Source: Diplodia intermedia
Taxonomy: Eukaryota; Ascomycota; Dothideomycetes; Botryosphaeriales; Botryosphaeriaceae
Length of the DNA stretch: 64,000 bases
NCBI GenBank assembly: GCA_021495925.1
Contig: JAKEKT010000010.1
Span: 186,001-250,000, forward strand
Direction of reading: 5' to 3'
Made by a program: the position numbers and the translations under genes. The number at the start of each line of letters is the position of its first letter. The stretch's first letter is position 1. Positions 1-12,135 of this stretch are shown here, piece by piece. The notes beneath the pieces were generated by a model. It saw only the letters and a list, made by a program, of their open reading frames with translations, had not been told where the DNA came from and made no database searches.

Positions 1-1173
1 CTGGCTTGACGTTGAGGTCGATTGACGCATCGTATAAGAAATCTCCCAAGATACCAATGCCTTCTGAGAAAAACCAAATTGGCGCTGTGAAAATGAAAGC
101 CAAGCCAGCCGAGTAACAGAGCAAGTTCAGCTTATCGGGCTTCCTACGTTTCATTGGTTGGTTGTCTTGCTCGGCTTGCTCGGCTTCGTTGAAGAGCTTC
201 TTCGACACGATGTTTTGAGTAACAAAGAGCAGCGCGCTCCCGAACGCGCTGATCAATCCGATAAAATTCCCCTTCCCGGAAAAGTTGGCCGAGCAGGCCA
301 TGATGACGCCAAAGGTCAATGGTATCAATGACAAGTAGGTGGTAGGCGCATAGCGGATGTTGAAGTAGAAACGGTAGGCCAAGACGGTGAACAGAGGCGA
401 AAGACCCTTGATGGTGTGAACCAGCGAGACCGGGATTCGAGACATGGCGTCGGAACTTAGAATATGGCCGCCAATCTGGAACAAGGTCAAAGGAAGGGTT
501 GTCATAATAAGTTCCCTACTTGGGGGGCGAATGCCATATTTTAGAGCTGGAATTAGGACCTTCAAACGCGGGAAGATTGTGGCTAGCCAAGCCAAAATAA
601 GACACCACGAAGACACGAAGGCGAATTGTATGAGCGTCAGGGTGACAGGCTTGGGAAAGGCGGTAAGGATAGCTTTCGAGGACGTGTTTGACATGATGGA
701 GGTTGAGTACCATATACCGCAGAGAACCTAGGGCGGTCAGCACAAGTGCAAGTGGGATGCGGAATCCGCGAGGGACGTACTATGAGCTTGGCCGATATAG
801 GAGCCCTCAGCGCCTCAGCAATCTCATGCGCATTGGCGCTGACGCTTCCTCGGCGACCTTTGATAGTCCTGATAGCCTCGCTCAGACTCTTCTGGCGCCC
901 GTGTCTTGTGCCTGTGCCTGCGCCTGCGCCAGCATTTCCGTTGACCCAGCGAGAGCCCTTGTCCTTTCGCGGATACCAGCGGTCGCCCGGCGGGAAGCCG
1001 TGTTCGCCGTTCTTCAGCGGGCTCGGCGAGCGCACCGGGATGCCAATATCGAGAGTGGTTTCCTCTTGGTGTGGGGGCAGCACGTCGGGCTGAAAAGCTG
1101 GGAACTTGAAGGTGCTTGGGGACGCAGAAGCCGAGGAATGCCCCTCGCTGTGTGGGTGGGAGTTGCTTGCCAT
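1..1173 (-). CDS. Sly41-like triose-phosphate/nucleotide-sugar transporter (DMT superfamily), 3' end outside window
   Basis: Multi-pass membrane transporter of the TPT branch of the drug/metabolite transporter superfamily, expected in Golgi or ER membranes as is yeast Sly41. The 5' exon (1173..781) encodes a hydrophilic basic N-terminus with the motif RRGSVSANAHEIAEALRAP just before the first membrane segment. A 53-nt intron (780..728, GT-AG on the minus strand) leads to the second exon, which stays open to the left edge. That exon reads through family-typical stretches: WYSTSIMSNTSSKAILT, HTIKGLSPLFTVLAYRF and YAPTTYLSLIPLTFGV, followed by a charged loop rich in Lys and Asn. The start at 1173 is the first Met of the open frame. 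The C-terminal segments are missing. The substrate cannot be read from sequence. Family assignment is firm; orthology to Sly41 is probable. Confidence 0.85.
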
Positions 1174-1680
1174 AAGGCCGGATCGATGTCGGTATCGCAG
1201 GTGTCGCTCAAGCCATGGGAGTGGTCAGACAGCGGGCGGGGCGGTGATGTGGGCGGGCGAGCGAGCGGACAACGGCGCAATGTGCCTGCGGGCGGGAGAG
1301 GCGATGGCAACGTAACTCGTTCGGGAGTCTCGTGTCCGGCGGGTGACAGCGAGGGTGACGCACTTAGAATAGACACGAGGGTCCAGGTGCGGGCAGGGAG
1401 CGGGGCGGGCGCACTGTTGGGTTCCAGACGGGGCGTGAGGCTCTGCAGATGGCGAAGTCCGGGCGGTGTTGCGCGCTGCTCGGGCAAGTCTGGAAGTTGA
1501 ATGTGCACTGACAGCAGTTATGCAACGCGCGGCTTCAACCAGGGATCTTTATGCAAGCTAGTGTCATCCCACCCCGCTAGGCCCAGACAGGCAACTCCCT
1601 GCAACTCCACCTCACTTCAACACCAGCCGCAACCATCACCGCCTGTCCCAACAGTCACCCATGCGTGCTTTTTCGTCAGC
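1174..1680. promoter_or_regulatory. Divergent intergenic region between transporter and hydrolase genes
   Basis: This 507-bp stretch separates two divergently transcribed genes, so it should hold both promoters. It is GC-rich and open in several frames, but the frames do not resemble any protein. I see no clear TATA box or repeat. Confidence 0.4.
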
Positions 1681-4545
1681 ATGGCACGCTTCCTGCTCGC
1701 AGTGCCATACGCCGCTTTCTCTTTCACGTGCGTCGCCCGTGCCACGCGTCTGATGGAGTCCTTCCTGGTGCCGATGCAGAATGTCTTTGGTAAATCCATC
1801 TCTTTGGCCACTCCTCCTGTCGAATTTTCCGCATTCTGGCAGGTGCTCGGCCCGTTCCAGATTGGGACGCGAGGTTAGCTACCAATCCGCCCCCGATCCT
1901 GTAAGCGTTCGAATGTTAATATTCTGCAGAGGGCCCGTGGGGCGCCGACCCACTCGAGTACTTTGGCGGCTTTCGCACGTTAGAGTTCAACGAATCAGCC
2001 ACTTTCAAGAGCTCCCTACCTGCCGATGCGGCTGCCCGATGGTCCGTCATCAACGCCACCAATGTAGAAAGTAACGAGGCTGGAGCAAACGCATCCTTGG
2101 CACTGGCTTTCTCCGACGTGGACTGGCAATTTCTGCAAGCTGTCTATGGCTGGTCTGCTTTGCAATACCAGTCATGGGCCCGTGGGGAGATTATTGTGAA
2201 CGGTGATGCAACTCAGACCGTAGTGCTGTACACCGACTGGATCCTTGAGTTCTGGGTTGACGGGAAGCTCTACTTTGGCGGAGACTTCTATTCTTACCGA
2301 AAAGCGCCTCCCGTGCTACACCTGAGTCCGGGAACTCATCGGCTTGATTTGAGAATGTGGCGAGACGTCCGATCTTTTGGCGGCATTACCGAAGGCGATC
2401 CCCAAATCACCACCGATCTCGCTCTCCGAACGTGCAAAGACCCATTAGAAGTGACGCAGGAGCAGATGAAGATCCCAGATATCGTAGGTGGAAGGTTCTC
2501 TAGCGAATATGGTTCAGTTGCTGTGCGCAATACGGGGCTGAACACCGTTCGTATCCTGGGTGTTAGGCCCCAAGACAGTGTACGATTCGCGTTTCCCTTT
2601 CGCTTCTCCAACTTGGATATCCCCTTATCTCGCTAACGCTGGCTATAGAGCGACTGGGAAACGGTTTCGGGTAACTTCTCCCATCTCGAGGTTGTGCCTG
2701 GCCAAACAAAGCCAGTCTCGTTCGGGCTCTCCCTGAAGGATCCGGAGATGTCCGAGCTGCGATTGGAGGTCCTTTACACCTATGACGGCGCCGAATCGTC
2801 CCTAAGTGCTTTGGGTGTACATTCGGTCGTCCATAAATCTATGTTCGAACCTCATAAATTTACCTTCAGGCACCCAGGTGGAATCGTCTCGTACGCGATG
2901 TTACGTCCGCCTGCCGAAAACGCCACCTGCGGTTTACATAGATCCGCTCCTATTCTGCTCGGGTTTCATGGCGCGGGGCTTGAGGCAGATGTAGATGGCG
3001 TCTCTCGCGCTCTTGACCCTCTTCCAGACCTGTGTGCATGGGTGCTCTTTCCGACAGGGGTGACACCCTGGAGTGCAGATGACTGGCATGCATGGGGGTT
3101 TCCGGACGTCGAGGCAGCAGTTGCCGCTATCCCGAGATGGATTGAACACAATGCTTGGAACGGGACAAGTGTCGATACTGACCGTTGGCTTGTCAGTGGA
3201 CATTCGAACGGCGGCCAAGGCACCTGGTACGCGTTGACCCATAGGCCGGATAGGATCATTGGGGCAGTTCCAGTATCTGGATACCTTTCCATCGAGCGTT
3301 ATGTGCCGTACGAATTCTGGTCGCCAACAATTGATCCTGGCCGACAGTCGGTGCTCCGTTCAGCGTTGAACACATATCGACATGAGCTCCTCGTCGAGAA
3401 CTGTGAATCAATTCCCATCCTGCAGTCGCATGGTGGAGCCGATACCAATGTACCGACGTTCCATTCTCGGCTCATGAACTTCCTGCTGTCACAACGCGGT
3501 GGCAATGCAAATTACTACGAGATACCCGGATCTGAGCATTTCTTCGATGGTATCATGACCACAGAACCGTTGCGCAACTTCTACAACGCGCACATTCCGA
3601 ATGGTCTGGCTGTTACCAAATCACTGAAGCGATTTACCATTGTCGTTGGCACGCCAGGTGATATGGGTTCCAAAGGGGGAATCACTATCACGCAGCTCGA
3701 GACGCCCGGCCGCTACGGTAGAATGGAAGTCTCAATTGATCCTCGAGATACAGAGACTTGCATATACAGCATACAAACGAAAAACATCCTCAGCTTTAAC
3801 ATCAGCCCACATGAGTGCCAGTCTGCGACCGTCATCATCCGCAGGCAAAACATGGCCTCGATCGGAACAACAGTCGCTATCGACCGTGTTTCAACACTGA
3901 CATGGGCAAACAACATATGGAAGGTGAGTTCAAGGTTGTGACACGGTGATGCAGAACTGACGTGCGCAGCGCGACGACGTTGATCTGCAGGGTGCCAGAC
4001 ATGGCAAGCAACTTGGAGCGATCGATGCAATTTTGCGCTCGAACGGGACGTTCAAGATTGAAAGCCACGGCGCAGGTACGGAAGAGCTAGCGCTACAGAT
4101 TTCCCGCAACCTGTACACGTACTTCTCAGCGGACGCTGCCATCGGTGGCTCAGCAGCTGCGGGTAACTTAATCACAGTCGCCGTAGGCACAAGGCTCCCA
4201 GCCAGCCAAGACGGCGATTTTCCTATTCAGGTCACAGATTCGGGCACGCTCTTGGTGCGGGCGCCATCAGGCGAAGAACTTCTCTTCGGCGAGGAAGAGG
4301 ATGTGGCGGCGATCTACCTGCGACCAGGAACCACGGGCCAAGAGAGCCTGGAGCTTGTTGTGTGGGGAGGAACGGCCCAAACTGCGGCGATAGCAGCGCG
4401 GCTGGTGCCGACGCTGACGGGCGTCAGCCAGCCAGATTTCGTGGTGCTGGACAAAAGCAGCAGCTGGAAGGGCGCCGAAGGAGCCGTGGCCATGGGCTTC
4501 TTCGACGAGCGGTGGAACATCGCGAGCACGTCCTTCTTTGCTTGA
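1681..4545 (+). CDS. Secreted alpha/beta-hydrolase (prolyl-oligopeptidase/S9-like fold), fungal family
   Basis: Four exons: 1681..1873, 1930..2579, 2649..3923 and 3970..4545, giving 897 residues. The introns (56, 69 and 46 nt) are GT-AG and every junction keeps frame; the first joins into IGTREGPWGADPLEYFGG. The start at 1681 gives a hydrophobic leader, MARFLLAVPYAAFSFTCVARA, which looks like a signal peptide. The central part holds an alpha/beta-hydrolase core: nucleophile elbow SGHSNGGQGTW (Ser), acid candidate in HGGADTNVP (Asp) and His in PGSEHFFDG. Before it is an all-beta region with LEFWVDGKLYFGGDFYSYR, possibly a binding domain. Many NxS/T sites suit a secreted glycoprotein. Substrate is unknown; an esterase or peptidase role are both possible. 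I infer extracellular or cell-wall action from the leader only. Confidence 0.8.
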
Positions 4546-5260
4546 ACGCGGTTCGCATTAGCTTTTGAAAGAATGCCAGCCTCAGGCATTTATCATTCAG
4601 GCTGTTGGGTGGTGCAGGTGACGTGCGGCGGCTGGGCGTGAAAGTTGCGCCCGCCCGTGAAGGCGGCGGCGCGCTGAGGCTCAGGGTCTTTCCAGGGTCC
4701 ATAAGAGCAGCTTCCCTTCTGCCTCCGACGCGACTTCCTCCAACACCTTTCTTCTTCCTTCCTCCCCTCTTGGTTGCTCGCTCTGTCGATCGCCCGACTG
4801 CCAACCTGCCGCGAGCTTTTTGGCAGCTGCGCGTTGCAAGTCCTGCATCGTCACCTTTCTCCGCGTTTGCTCTCGGCGCCTTCGCGTCCTTTCCTGCTGC
4901 CCCTGCGCCTCGAAGATCTTGGTAAGCACCCAGTTACCCATGGACGCTGCCGCTCTCAGCGTCTTGCGGCCCGAGCCTGCAAGCTACTGCTCGCCGACGC
5001 TGCCCTTTTCTTCCTCGCCTTCTTCCACTTCTGCGCACTACCCACCCCACTCCACTGTAACTCACTCTCATCTTGTCTGATCTACACACGCTTCGATCTG
5101 AGTCCCAGTCACTGACACCCGACCGGCCAGAACCCGTTCGTGAGACGCTTCTCACGCCACGCATATTACGTTTGGTTTACACTACCATCCATCCTCCTCG
5201 AACTCCTGCCAGCTGCACCCAGCCAATTGCACTTGCTCTCTACCCACTCCAAAAAAAGAA
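4546..5260. other. Leader region of the PUF gene with a possible 5'-UTR intron
   Basis: This gap is pyrimidine-rich, as in many fungal promoters and leaders. A good donor at 4922 (GGTAAGCACC) and an acceptor ending at 5130, preceded by CACTGAC, could define a leader intron of about 209 nt. It would remove an upstream ATG at 4940. The last bases before the PUF start are A-rich (CCAAAAAAAGAAATG), a strong start context. Confidence 0.35.
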
Positions 5261-7972
5261 ATGACTGGCAACGGTTCTCCTCTTCCGCGCAAGGCCTCGC
5301 CCTCGCCATTCGGTCTGCGCAGTGACGAGAACGGACCTGACTCGTCCCCCATCGCCTTTGCGGGCAGCGTGGTAAGTGCTACGTTCCACCCTCCCCGAAC
5401 TCCACACCTTCCATGCTTTCGAAAACCTGTCGACTTGATGCCAACTCTACCTCAGGGTGCCAAGAGGAATAGCCAGACAATCGCCCGTACTGAGTCACCA
5501 ATGCCATTGACTACCTCAAAGCTAGGAAATCAGGCTTCTCGTGCCTCCAGCCGCAAGCCTTCCAAGGTTAGCCATGTCGATAGCTCCAAAGCCGTCGACA
5601 TTGCCGCTGACTACCTGGCCCAGATGCTGAAGACAGAGTCGTCTCCGGAGTCCACCTCTGGCAGCGAATCCCCCATGAACACTCTCCTCGCCAAGCTGTC
5701 CGAGCAGCAAAACATCTTGGACAGGCAGAAGAACCTGGTTATCGCTACTGATGCCCCTGTTGGAGGCGTTCAGCAAGATCTTCTCATGGTCGGCGTCGCC
5801 CCAGTAAGTGCCAGTAGCTGCGAGATCAAGATCTTCCTGGATCATGACCATAGCCACCCTCGTGGCCATTCGCCGCTCACTACGTTTCAGATCGATACGT
5901 CGTCCAACGATGGAAATTCGATCTCTGCTACGCCTGACAAGTCAAACACCCCCGCGACGGAATCCGGCGAGGCCTACGTCGACAATCTCCCCAAGCCTGA
6001 CCCTGTTGCGTTCTTTCGCATGCAGAAAGAGCTCGCGATCGCGAAGCAGGAGCTCAATCGCATGGATACGGAACTCTCTCAGACTCGCATTGCCAATCAC
6101 ACCGTGAATCAGGCTCTCGGACCTCAGTCGGATGCCGGATACGAAACCCACAGCCATAGTCCTGAGAAGATGATCCCTTACGCCTTCGAATCTGGTACCA
6201 AGATCGCGCCCGCCTTGCCCCGTCAGGATACGTGGTCGTCCAACGAAGAGGCACCGGCTTCAGCGAGCGAGACGTTCCCGACTGGCAACTTCAACCGTAG
6301 CCGCGCTCCCACTAACCATACCATCTGGAACAACGGCTTCAAGTCCAACCTCACATACCAGATGGCTGCGCCGTTCGACCAGGCCCCTGCTTATGGTGCG
6401 AGTGCATGGAATGCCGGTGGACGCCAGGCTTTCGGCGCTGGTGTTGGATTTCCGATGAACCATCAGCCCGCCTATGGGCCCATTCAGCCGCAGCAGTATG
6501 CTATACCCAACGCTATGGACAATGGCTATCGCAGCACTCCACAGCTCATGGACGATGCGACTCAGTACTCCATGCCGCGCATGAACCCTCCTAGTAGGCC
6601 GACTTCTGCATTCGGTGGACGCAACAATGGCTGGAGTGGCAACTATGCGTACAACGCCCCTATCGGTGGTCCTCGATTCAGCCCGCCGCACATGCAGGGC
6701 AACGGCATGTACCAGGGTCCGAATGCGTACCAAGCCGGCCCCATTGGTAGCAGGCTGTCCCCTACTGCCGCTGAGTTCAATGTTGTCAACGATGCCAAGC
6801 CTGTCTGGGGAGCCCCTGGTGACCAGTCGGGCTCTACATACATCTCCCCCAACGAGCCGATCAACTACCGTCGCCTTCTTGACCGCAACATGAACTGCAA
6901 CTGGGATCTCATCGTCAACAAGATTGTTCACAATAACGACCAGCAGGCTTCGATCTTCCTTCAGCAGAAGCTTAAGGTTGGGACTGCGGAGCAGAAGTTC
7001 GCCATCGTAGAGTCCATCATTGCGCAGGCCTACCCGCTGATGATTAACCGCTTTGGCAACTTTCTAGTTCAGCGCTGCTTTGAGCACGGTACCCAGGAGC
7101 AGGTCATCGCAATCGCGCAAGCCATTCGTGGTAACACGCTACAGCTCAGTATGGACGCATTTGGCTGCCATGTGATTCAGAAGGCCTTCGACGCTGTTCC
7201 GGAGGAGTACAAGGCGATTATGGTCCATGAGTTGCTCCGCCGCATTCCCGAGACTGTTGTTCACCGCTATGCATGCCATGTCTGGCAGAAGCTCTTCGAA
7301 CTTCGTTGGAGCGATTCCCCTCCCCAGATCATGAAGTACGTCAATGAGGCTCTCCGTGGCATGTGGCACGAAGTCGCTCTTGGCGAGACTGGCAGTCTTG
7401 TCGTCCAAAACATCTTCGAGAACTGTCTTGAGGAGGACAAGCGTCCTTGCATTGAGGAGGTCCTTGCCAGTATCGATATCATCTCTCATGGCCAGTTCGG
7501 TAACTGGTGCATTCAGCACATTTGCGAGCACGGAGCGACGCAGGATCGCACTCGTGCCATCGATCACATCCTCCATTACGCCACTGAGTACAGCATGGAC
7601 CAGTACGCCTCCAAAGTCATCGAGAAATGCCTTAAGATTGGCGGCACTGAGTTCCTTGACCGCTACCTTGAGAGGGTTTGCGAGGGAAGCGCCAATCGTC
7701 CTCGCATGCCACTCGTTGATATCGCTGGCGATCAGTTCGGCAACTATCTTATCCAGTACATCTTGAGCAACTCCAGCCCGCAGCACCGCGAGATCGTGGC
7801 TTCGCACGTTCGCAAGCACATGGTTTCGCTCCGTGGCTCCAAGTACGGTTCCCGCGTGGCGATGCTCTGCAGCAACCCGGCTTACGCGACGCGCCCCGGC
7901 CCACCTGCGGGCATGCAATTGAACCGCAACAGTAGCTACAGCCATGGTCGCGGCTATGGTGGCTATCGCTAA
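5261..7972 (+). CDS. Pumilio/PUF family RNA-binding protein
   Basis: Post-transcriptional regulator that binds 3'-UTR motifs of mRNAs in the cytoplasm. The frame is open from 5261 to the stop at 7972, but two introns of length 3n are likely: 5372..5455 (84 nt) and 5804..5890 (87 nt), both GTAAGT...CAG. Spliced, it has about 846 residues. The N-terminal half is Ser/Pro/Asn/Gly/Tyr-rich and disordered. The PUF domain spans roughly residues 475-815. Its repeats carry the recognition signatures QASIFLQ, GNFLVQ, GCHVIQ, ACHVWQ, GSLVVQ, GNWCIQ, ASKVIE and GNYLIQ, plus a degenerate last one, GSRVAM. The SxxE repeat and flanking NxxxQ repeats are the known readers of the UGU core. The protein ends in an Arg/Gly/Tyr-rich tail. 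I cannot say which yeast Puf it matches best. Confidence 0.92.
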   Translation: MTGNGSPLPRKASPSPFGLRSDENGPDSSPIAFAGSVVSATFHPPRTPHLPCFRKPVDLMPTLPQGAKRNSQTIARTESPMPLTTSKLGNQASRASSRKPSKVSHVDSSKAVDIAADYLAQMLKTESSPESTSGSESPMNTLLAKLSEQQNILDRQKNLVIATDAPVGGVQQDLLMVGVAPVSASSCEIKIFLDHDHSHPRGHSPLTTFQIDTSSNDGNSISATPDKSNTPATESGEAYVDNLPKPDPVAFFRMQKELAIAKQELNRMDTELSQTRIANHTVNQALGPQSDAGYETHSHSPEKMIPYAFESGTKIAPALPRQDTWSSNEEAPASASETFPTGNFNRSRAPTNHTIWNNGFKSNLTYQMAAPFDQAPAYGASAWNAGGRQAFGAGVGFPMNHQPAYGPIQPQQYAIPNAMDNGYRSTPQLMDDATQYSMPRMNPPSRPTSAFGGRNNGWSGNYAYNAPIGGPRFSPPHMQGNGMYQGPNAYQAGPIGSRLSPTAAEFNVVNDAKPVWGAPGDQSGSTYISPNEPINYRRLLDRNMNCNWDLIVNKIVHNNDQQASIFLQQKLKVGTAEQKFAIVESIIAQAYPLMINRFGNFLVQRCFEHGTQEQVIAIAQAIRGNTLQLSMDAFGCHVIQKAFDAVPEEYKAIMVHELLRRIPETVVHRYACHVWQKLFELRWSDSPPQIMKYVNEALRGMWHEVALGETGSLVVQNIFENCLEEDKRPCIEEVLASIDIISHGQFGNWCIQHICEHGATQDRTRAIDHILHYATEYSMDQYASKVIEKCLKIGGTEFLDRYLERVCEGSANRPRMPLVDIAGDQFGNYLIQYILSNSSPQHREIVASHVRKHMVSLRGSKYGSRVAMLCSNPAYATRPGPPAGMQLNRNSSYSHGRGYGGYR

Positions 7973-9294
7973 TTTCGCATCGTCTTCGCTCTGACCAAGT
8001 CAAGAAGACAGCCTCGTCACGATCTTAACACCTGAAAATTGATACATGTACGTATCAGCCACCTTTCGCGGCTCTCATGTCGAGCTTTTTCATCACCGAA
8101 ATATCTCGACTGTGTTTCGATCGTACGCGTCTTGGTATAGTCAGTCCGACTTGCCTTTCTGCCGCGCATAGCCGGAGCAGACAAGGCAGCCTTTCTCTCA
8201 TTTCCGATGTTCATATCAACTACAGTCAGCATGATATCAGCAGCAGCGGCTTTCATTTTGCTCTTCCGGAATTTGTTTTTTCTCACCAGCTCTTGTTTTC
8301 TACTGCAATCGTGCCATCTTCAAGCTTACGGATCGTCACGAAGCTTCGAGGCTCGTTGGATGCGGCAAGCAACAAAGGACAGCCTTCCTTCGTGGGTCAA
8401 GGGTTGGCTTGTTCGCCTTTGGCATAGCAGCACTAAAATCTCAGTTTTCTTCTGGAAACATCATATTGGGAAGGTTCTCTCCACTGCAGCGGTACCTGGG
8501 GTTCTTTTCCAAAGGAAAGTCTTTTGAAGGGAGGTGTCAAGAAATGGACACGGTAATGTGACGGAAGGGGAGGGAGTGGATGATGGATGGTTGCCTTTTT
8601 TGCTCACTCTGCTTCTTATCTTCATCTCGGGCAATAGTTTCTTTGCGTTCTCTAGTACAAACATATCCAAAAAGGGCGCCGCCTGGGACCACGGTGATTG
8701 TGATGGCCGACACCCGCTGCGGCGATGATGTTCGCTCGTGACTGCGGAACCGAGGCCTATGGCCTGGCTTGCGACAGGTCACAGGCAAATGCACATGACT
8801 GATTCGAGTGCGCACCCTTCGACCAAACAAATTGCTAGATGCAGCGAGCATGCCATGCTAGGGTGCAGCCCGGCGTGGCGTTGCACGTAGGGGATGGGGG
8901 TCGGAATGAGGACACAGGCCAAGCGAGAGAGGCTCGGGACCAGCGAGCGCGCAGGCAACAAACGCCATGTCTCGCACGGCATCGCGAGCGCAACGGCCAT
9001 CGGGGCGATCTCGTGGTTTGTGCTTGCAGGTCAGGGCAACGACGGGCGGTGATCCAGCCGGCGGAGGGGCAGGGGTCCCCGGGCTCCACGTCGACTGTTT
9101 CCGGTTCGCTTGGCCCCCCATCATGCCTCTCTTGCACCTGCCACCAGCCACTCACCCCAGTCGCAAGTCCAGGCCGCGCGTGATCCCTCCGCCAACGCCG
9201 TGCTGCCGTCTTCCCAAAACTTTCCGCGCCGCATTCCTAGGCGAGCGAACAAGCTCACCAAAACACTCAACCGCGGTCCGCAACGCTCGCTGCA
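7973..9294. other. Intergenic region between PUF and SEY1
   Basis: About 1.3 kb holding the PUF 3'-UTR (AT-richer, many T runs) and then the GC-rich promoter of SEY1. The short open frames here overlap one another on both strands and show no family resemblance. I see no RNA gene or repeat. Confidence 0.5.
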
Positions 9295-12135
9295 ATGGCG
9301 TCACCGGCCGGCCTGCAGGTCCCCAATGGCTCCGACAACACCACTCCGCGCCCCTCGATTACCAGCTCACATTCGATGCCCTCGGTCGTCATGAACGGCC
9401 ACTTCGCCCCCGTGGGCGAGAAGGCCACGGTAGAGCAGTACGACCATGGCGTCCAGGTCATCGACGAGAACAAGGAGTTCAAGTACACCTGCCCTTGCTG
9501 CTCTAGCCACCTCCGTACTGACCAGCACGCAGCTCGAATCTCACCAACTACCTAGCTCTCGAGAAAGTCATCCCCGCCGGCTTCAACTACCATCTGATCT
9601 CTGTCTTCGGTTCCCAGAGCACCGGCAAATCGACCCTGCTTAACCACCTGTTCAAGACTTCGTTTGGCGTCATGTCCGAAACCGAACGCCGCCAGACCAC
9701 GAAAGGCATCTGGATGTCCAAGAACAAGCGCGTGTCCCAGGGCGATAAGGCCATGGCCGACAACATCCTGGTCATGGATGTTGAGGGAACCGACGGCCGC
9801 GAGAGAGGCGAAGACCAGGACTTCGAGCGGAAGAGCGCGCTGTTCGCCCTGGCGACGAGCGAGGTATTGATCGTCAACATCTGGGAGCACCAAGTTGGCC
9901 TGTACCAGGGCGCCAATATGGGCCTGCTGAAAACCGTCTTCGAAGTCAATTTGCAGCTTTTCGTCAAGGACAGCAGGTACGTGGCAACTTCCATCATTTG
10001 TACGACTTGTGTAGCTGACATGACATGTTCAGGTCCACCACCCGTTCCCTTCTTTTCTTCGTTATTCGCGATCACATTGGCAACACCCCTCTCGCCAACC
10101 TTAAAAACACTCTTTTGCAAGACATGCAACGCATCTGGTCGACGCTGTCGAAACCGCAGGGCCTCGAGAATTCAAAGATTGAGGACTATTTCGACTTTGC
10201 GTTCGCCACGCTTCCTCACAAGATACTGCAGCCGGAGAAGTTCGTCGAGGATGTGGAGAAGCTCAGCACGCGCTTCCGGGAGGGTTACAAGGACCCCAAG
10301 ACTGCGGGCTTGATAGATGAAGAGGAGCAGCCTGTCTTCCTGTCGGATTACCACAGGCGCATTCCTGCCGACGGTCTCCCTACCTACGCAGATGGTGTTT
10401 GGGAATCAATTGTCAACAACAAGGACTTGGACTTGCCAACTCAGCAGGAGTTGCTCGCCCAATTTAGGTGTGACGAAATATCGCGAGAGGTACTCGTTGC
10501 ATTTGACGAGAAGATCACACCCTTGGAGGATAAGCAGGCCGAGGGCGTTCGCTCCGGCAAGCCCACTGTTATCCCAGGCCTTGGCGATGCCATGAACGCT
10601 GCTCGCACCGCTATTCTCACGGAATTCGAAACCAAAGCTTCGAGATACCACAAGGGTGTCTACGCACGGAAATCGAAGGAATTATCGGGCAAAATTGATA
10701 CGCGTCTGAAGGCATTGTTTGCTGCTCAGTTGACGGCGGCACACAAGTCTGGCGTCCACGACTTTTCCGAAGCCGTCAGCGCCGCCGTAAAGTCCGGACA
10801 GAAGAAAGGCAGCAATTATGACTTTGCCGAAATCGTGGCTTCTGAAAAGAAAAAGGCCCTATCGACCTTTGAGGAGCACGCAAAAGCTGTCTTGGTAGAA
10901 GGTGCACCATGGAGTGAGTATGATCAAGAGTTCAACCTGTACAAAAAGGAACTTGATGACGTCTCGTCACGTCTGCGCAAAGAGGAGATGCGAAGGTTGG
11001 CTACTCGCATCGAGCGGTGGGTGCGTTCTCGATTGAATGAGTCCGTTGGTTTGGAGTTCAACAGACTGGGCTCGGGCCGCGGAGGCTCTGGTGCTCCGGC
11101 AGACGGAGAGAAGCACACCACAACAACCGAGAAGGAACTGTGGGACAAGATTTGGGTGGTATTCACCGAGTCGGTCTCCCAGGCTGAGAAGCGCTTCACG
11201 GAACGCGCAGGCAGCTTTGACGCATCGCCAGATGAGATTGAGGTTGGCCTGTGGCGCTTGAGGCGGAAGAGCTGGGGCTGCTTGCGGGCTAAGCTTGATG
11301 AGGAGATGATGGAGGGCAATCTCCTTCTCAAGCTCCGCGAGAACTTCGAAGACAAGTTCCGCTATGACGACACCGGCGTTCCTCGCATTTGGCGTCCTAC
11401 TGACGACATCGAGGGCATCTACACACGCGCCCGCGAATCCACCCTCACTCTCATTCCCCTCCTCAGTCGCTTCCGTCTGTCAGCGACATCCGCACCGCCG
11501 CCTTTGGATGCGTGGATCGGTGCGGCGCCGGCCACTGTCACGCCGGCCGACGAGGAAGACCTGACGCCCATTGGCGGTGTGGATGAGGAGGAAGGAAAGA
11601 GCCTTGAAGAGGAGATGACTGTACTGAGTGATGGCAAGCAGGCAGACCTCAGCGTTCGCTTCAAGAAGACAGCCGATGGCGTCTACGTCGAGGCCAAACG
11701 TGGCGCCATTGGCGGCATCACACAAGTGCCTTTGTATTTCTACGGACTCCTGCTTGCACTGGGGTGGAATGAGATCTGGGCTGGTAAGTTATATACTCAT
11801 AAGATGCTCCCAAGGTACCTGCTGACCTGGCTTTAGTCCTCCGCAACCCTCTCTACTTCATCTTCATGATTCTACTAGCTGTTGCCGCCTATGTGACATA
11901 CACGCTCAACCTATGGGGCCCGATGATGCGGATGAGCAACGCGGCGTCGCAGCAAGCGATTGAAGTGACCAAGGAGCGTTTGCGCGAGTTCCTTGAGAGT
12001 AATGAGACGGGCCGCCAGGCCATGGGCATGGCAAGCCGCGCCAACACGACCGAGAGCATCGGGATGGACAAGCTTGACAGCCAAGGCAAGAAGGCTGAGG
12101 CAAGCACCGAGAAGGAGGACGAGGATGACATATAA
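9295..12135 (+). CDS. SEY1: Sey1, dynamin-like GTPase for ER membrane fusion (atlastin/RHD3 family)
   Basis: Catalyses homotypic ER tubule fusion and keeps the ER network. Four exons: 9295..9482, 9533..9976, 10033..11783 and 11837..12135, giving 893 residues; introns of 50, 56 and 53 nt are GT-AG. Junctions rebuild conserved text, for example EFN|SNLTNYLALEKV and KDSR|STTRSLLFF. The GTPase motifs are visible: P-loop GSQSTGKS, switch I region RRQTTKGIWM, G3 DVEGTDG and the RDH motif at the start of exon 3. A long helical middle domain follows. Two closely spaced membrane segments near the end (around YFYGLLLALGWNEIW and NPLYFIFMILLAVAAYV) form the ER hairpin, followed by a charged cytosolic tail ending in EDEDDI. 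Length is normal for fungal Sey1. Confidence 0.96.
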
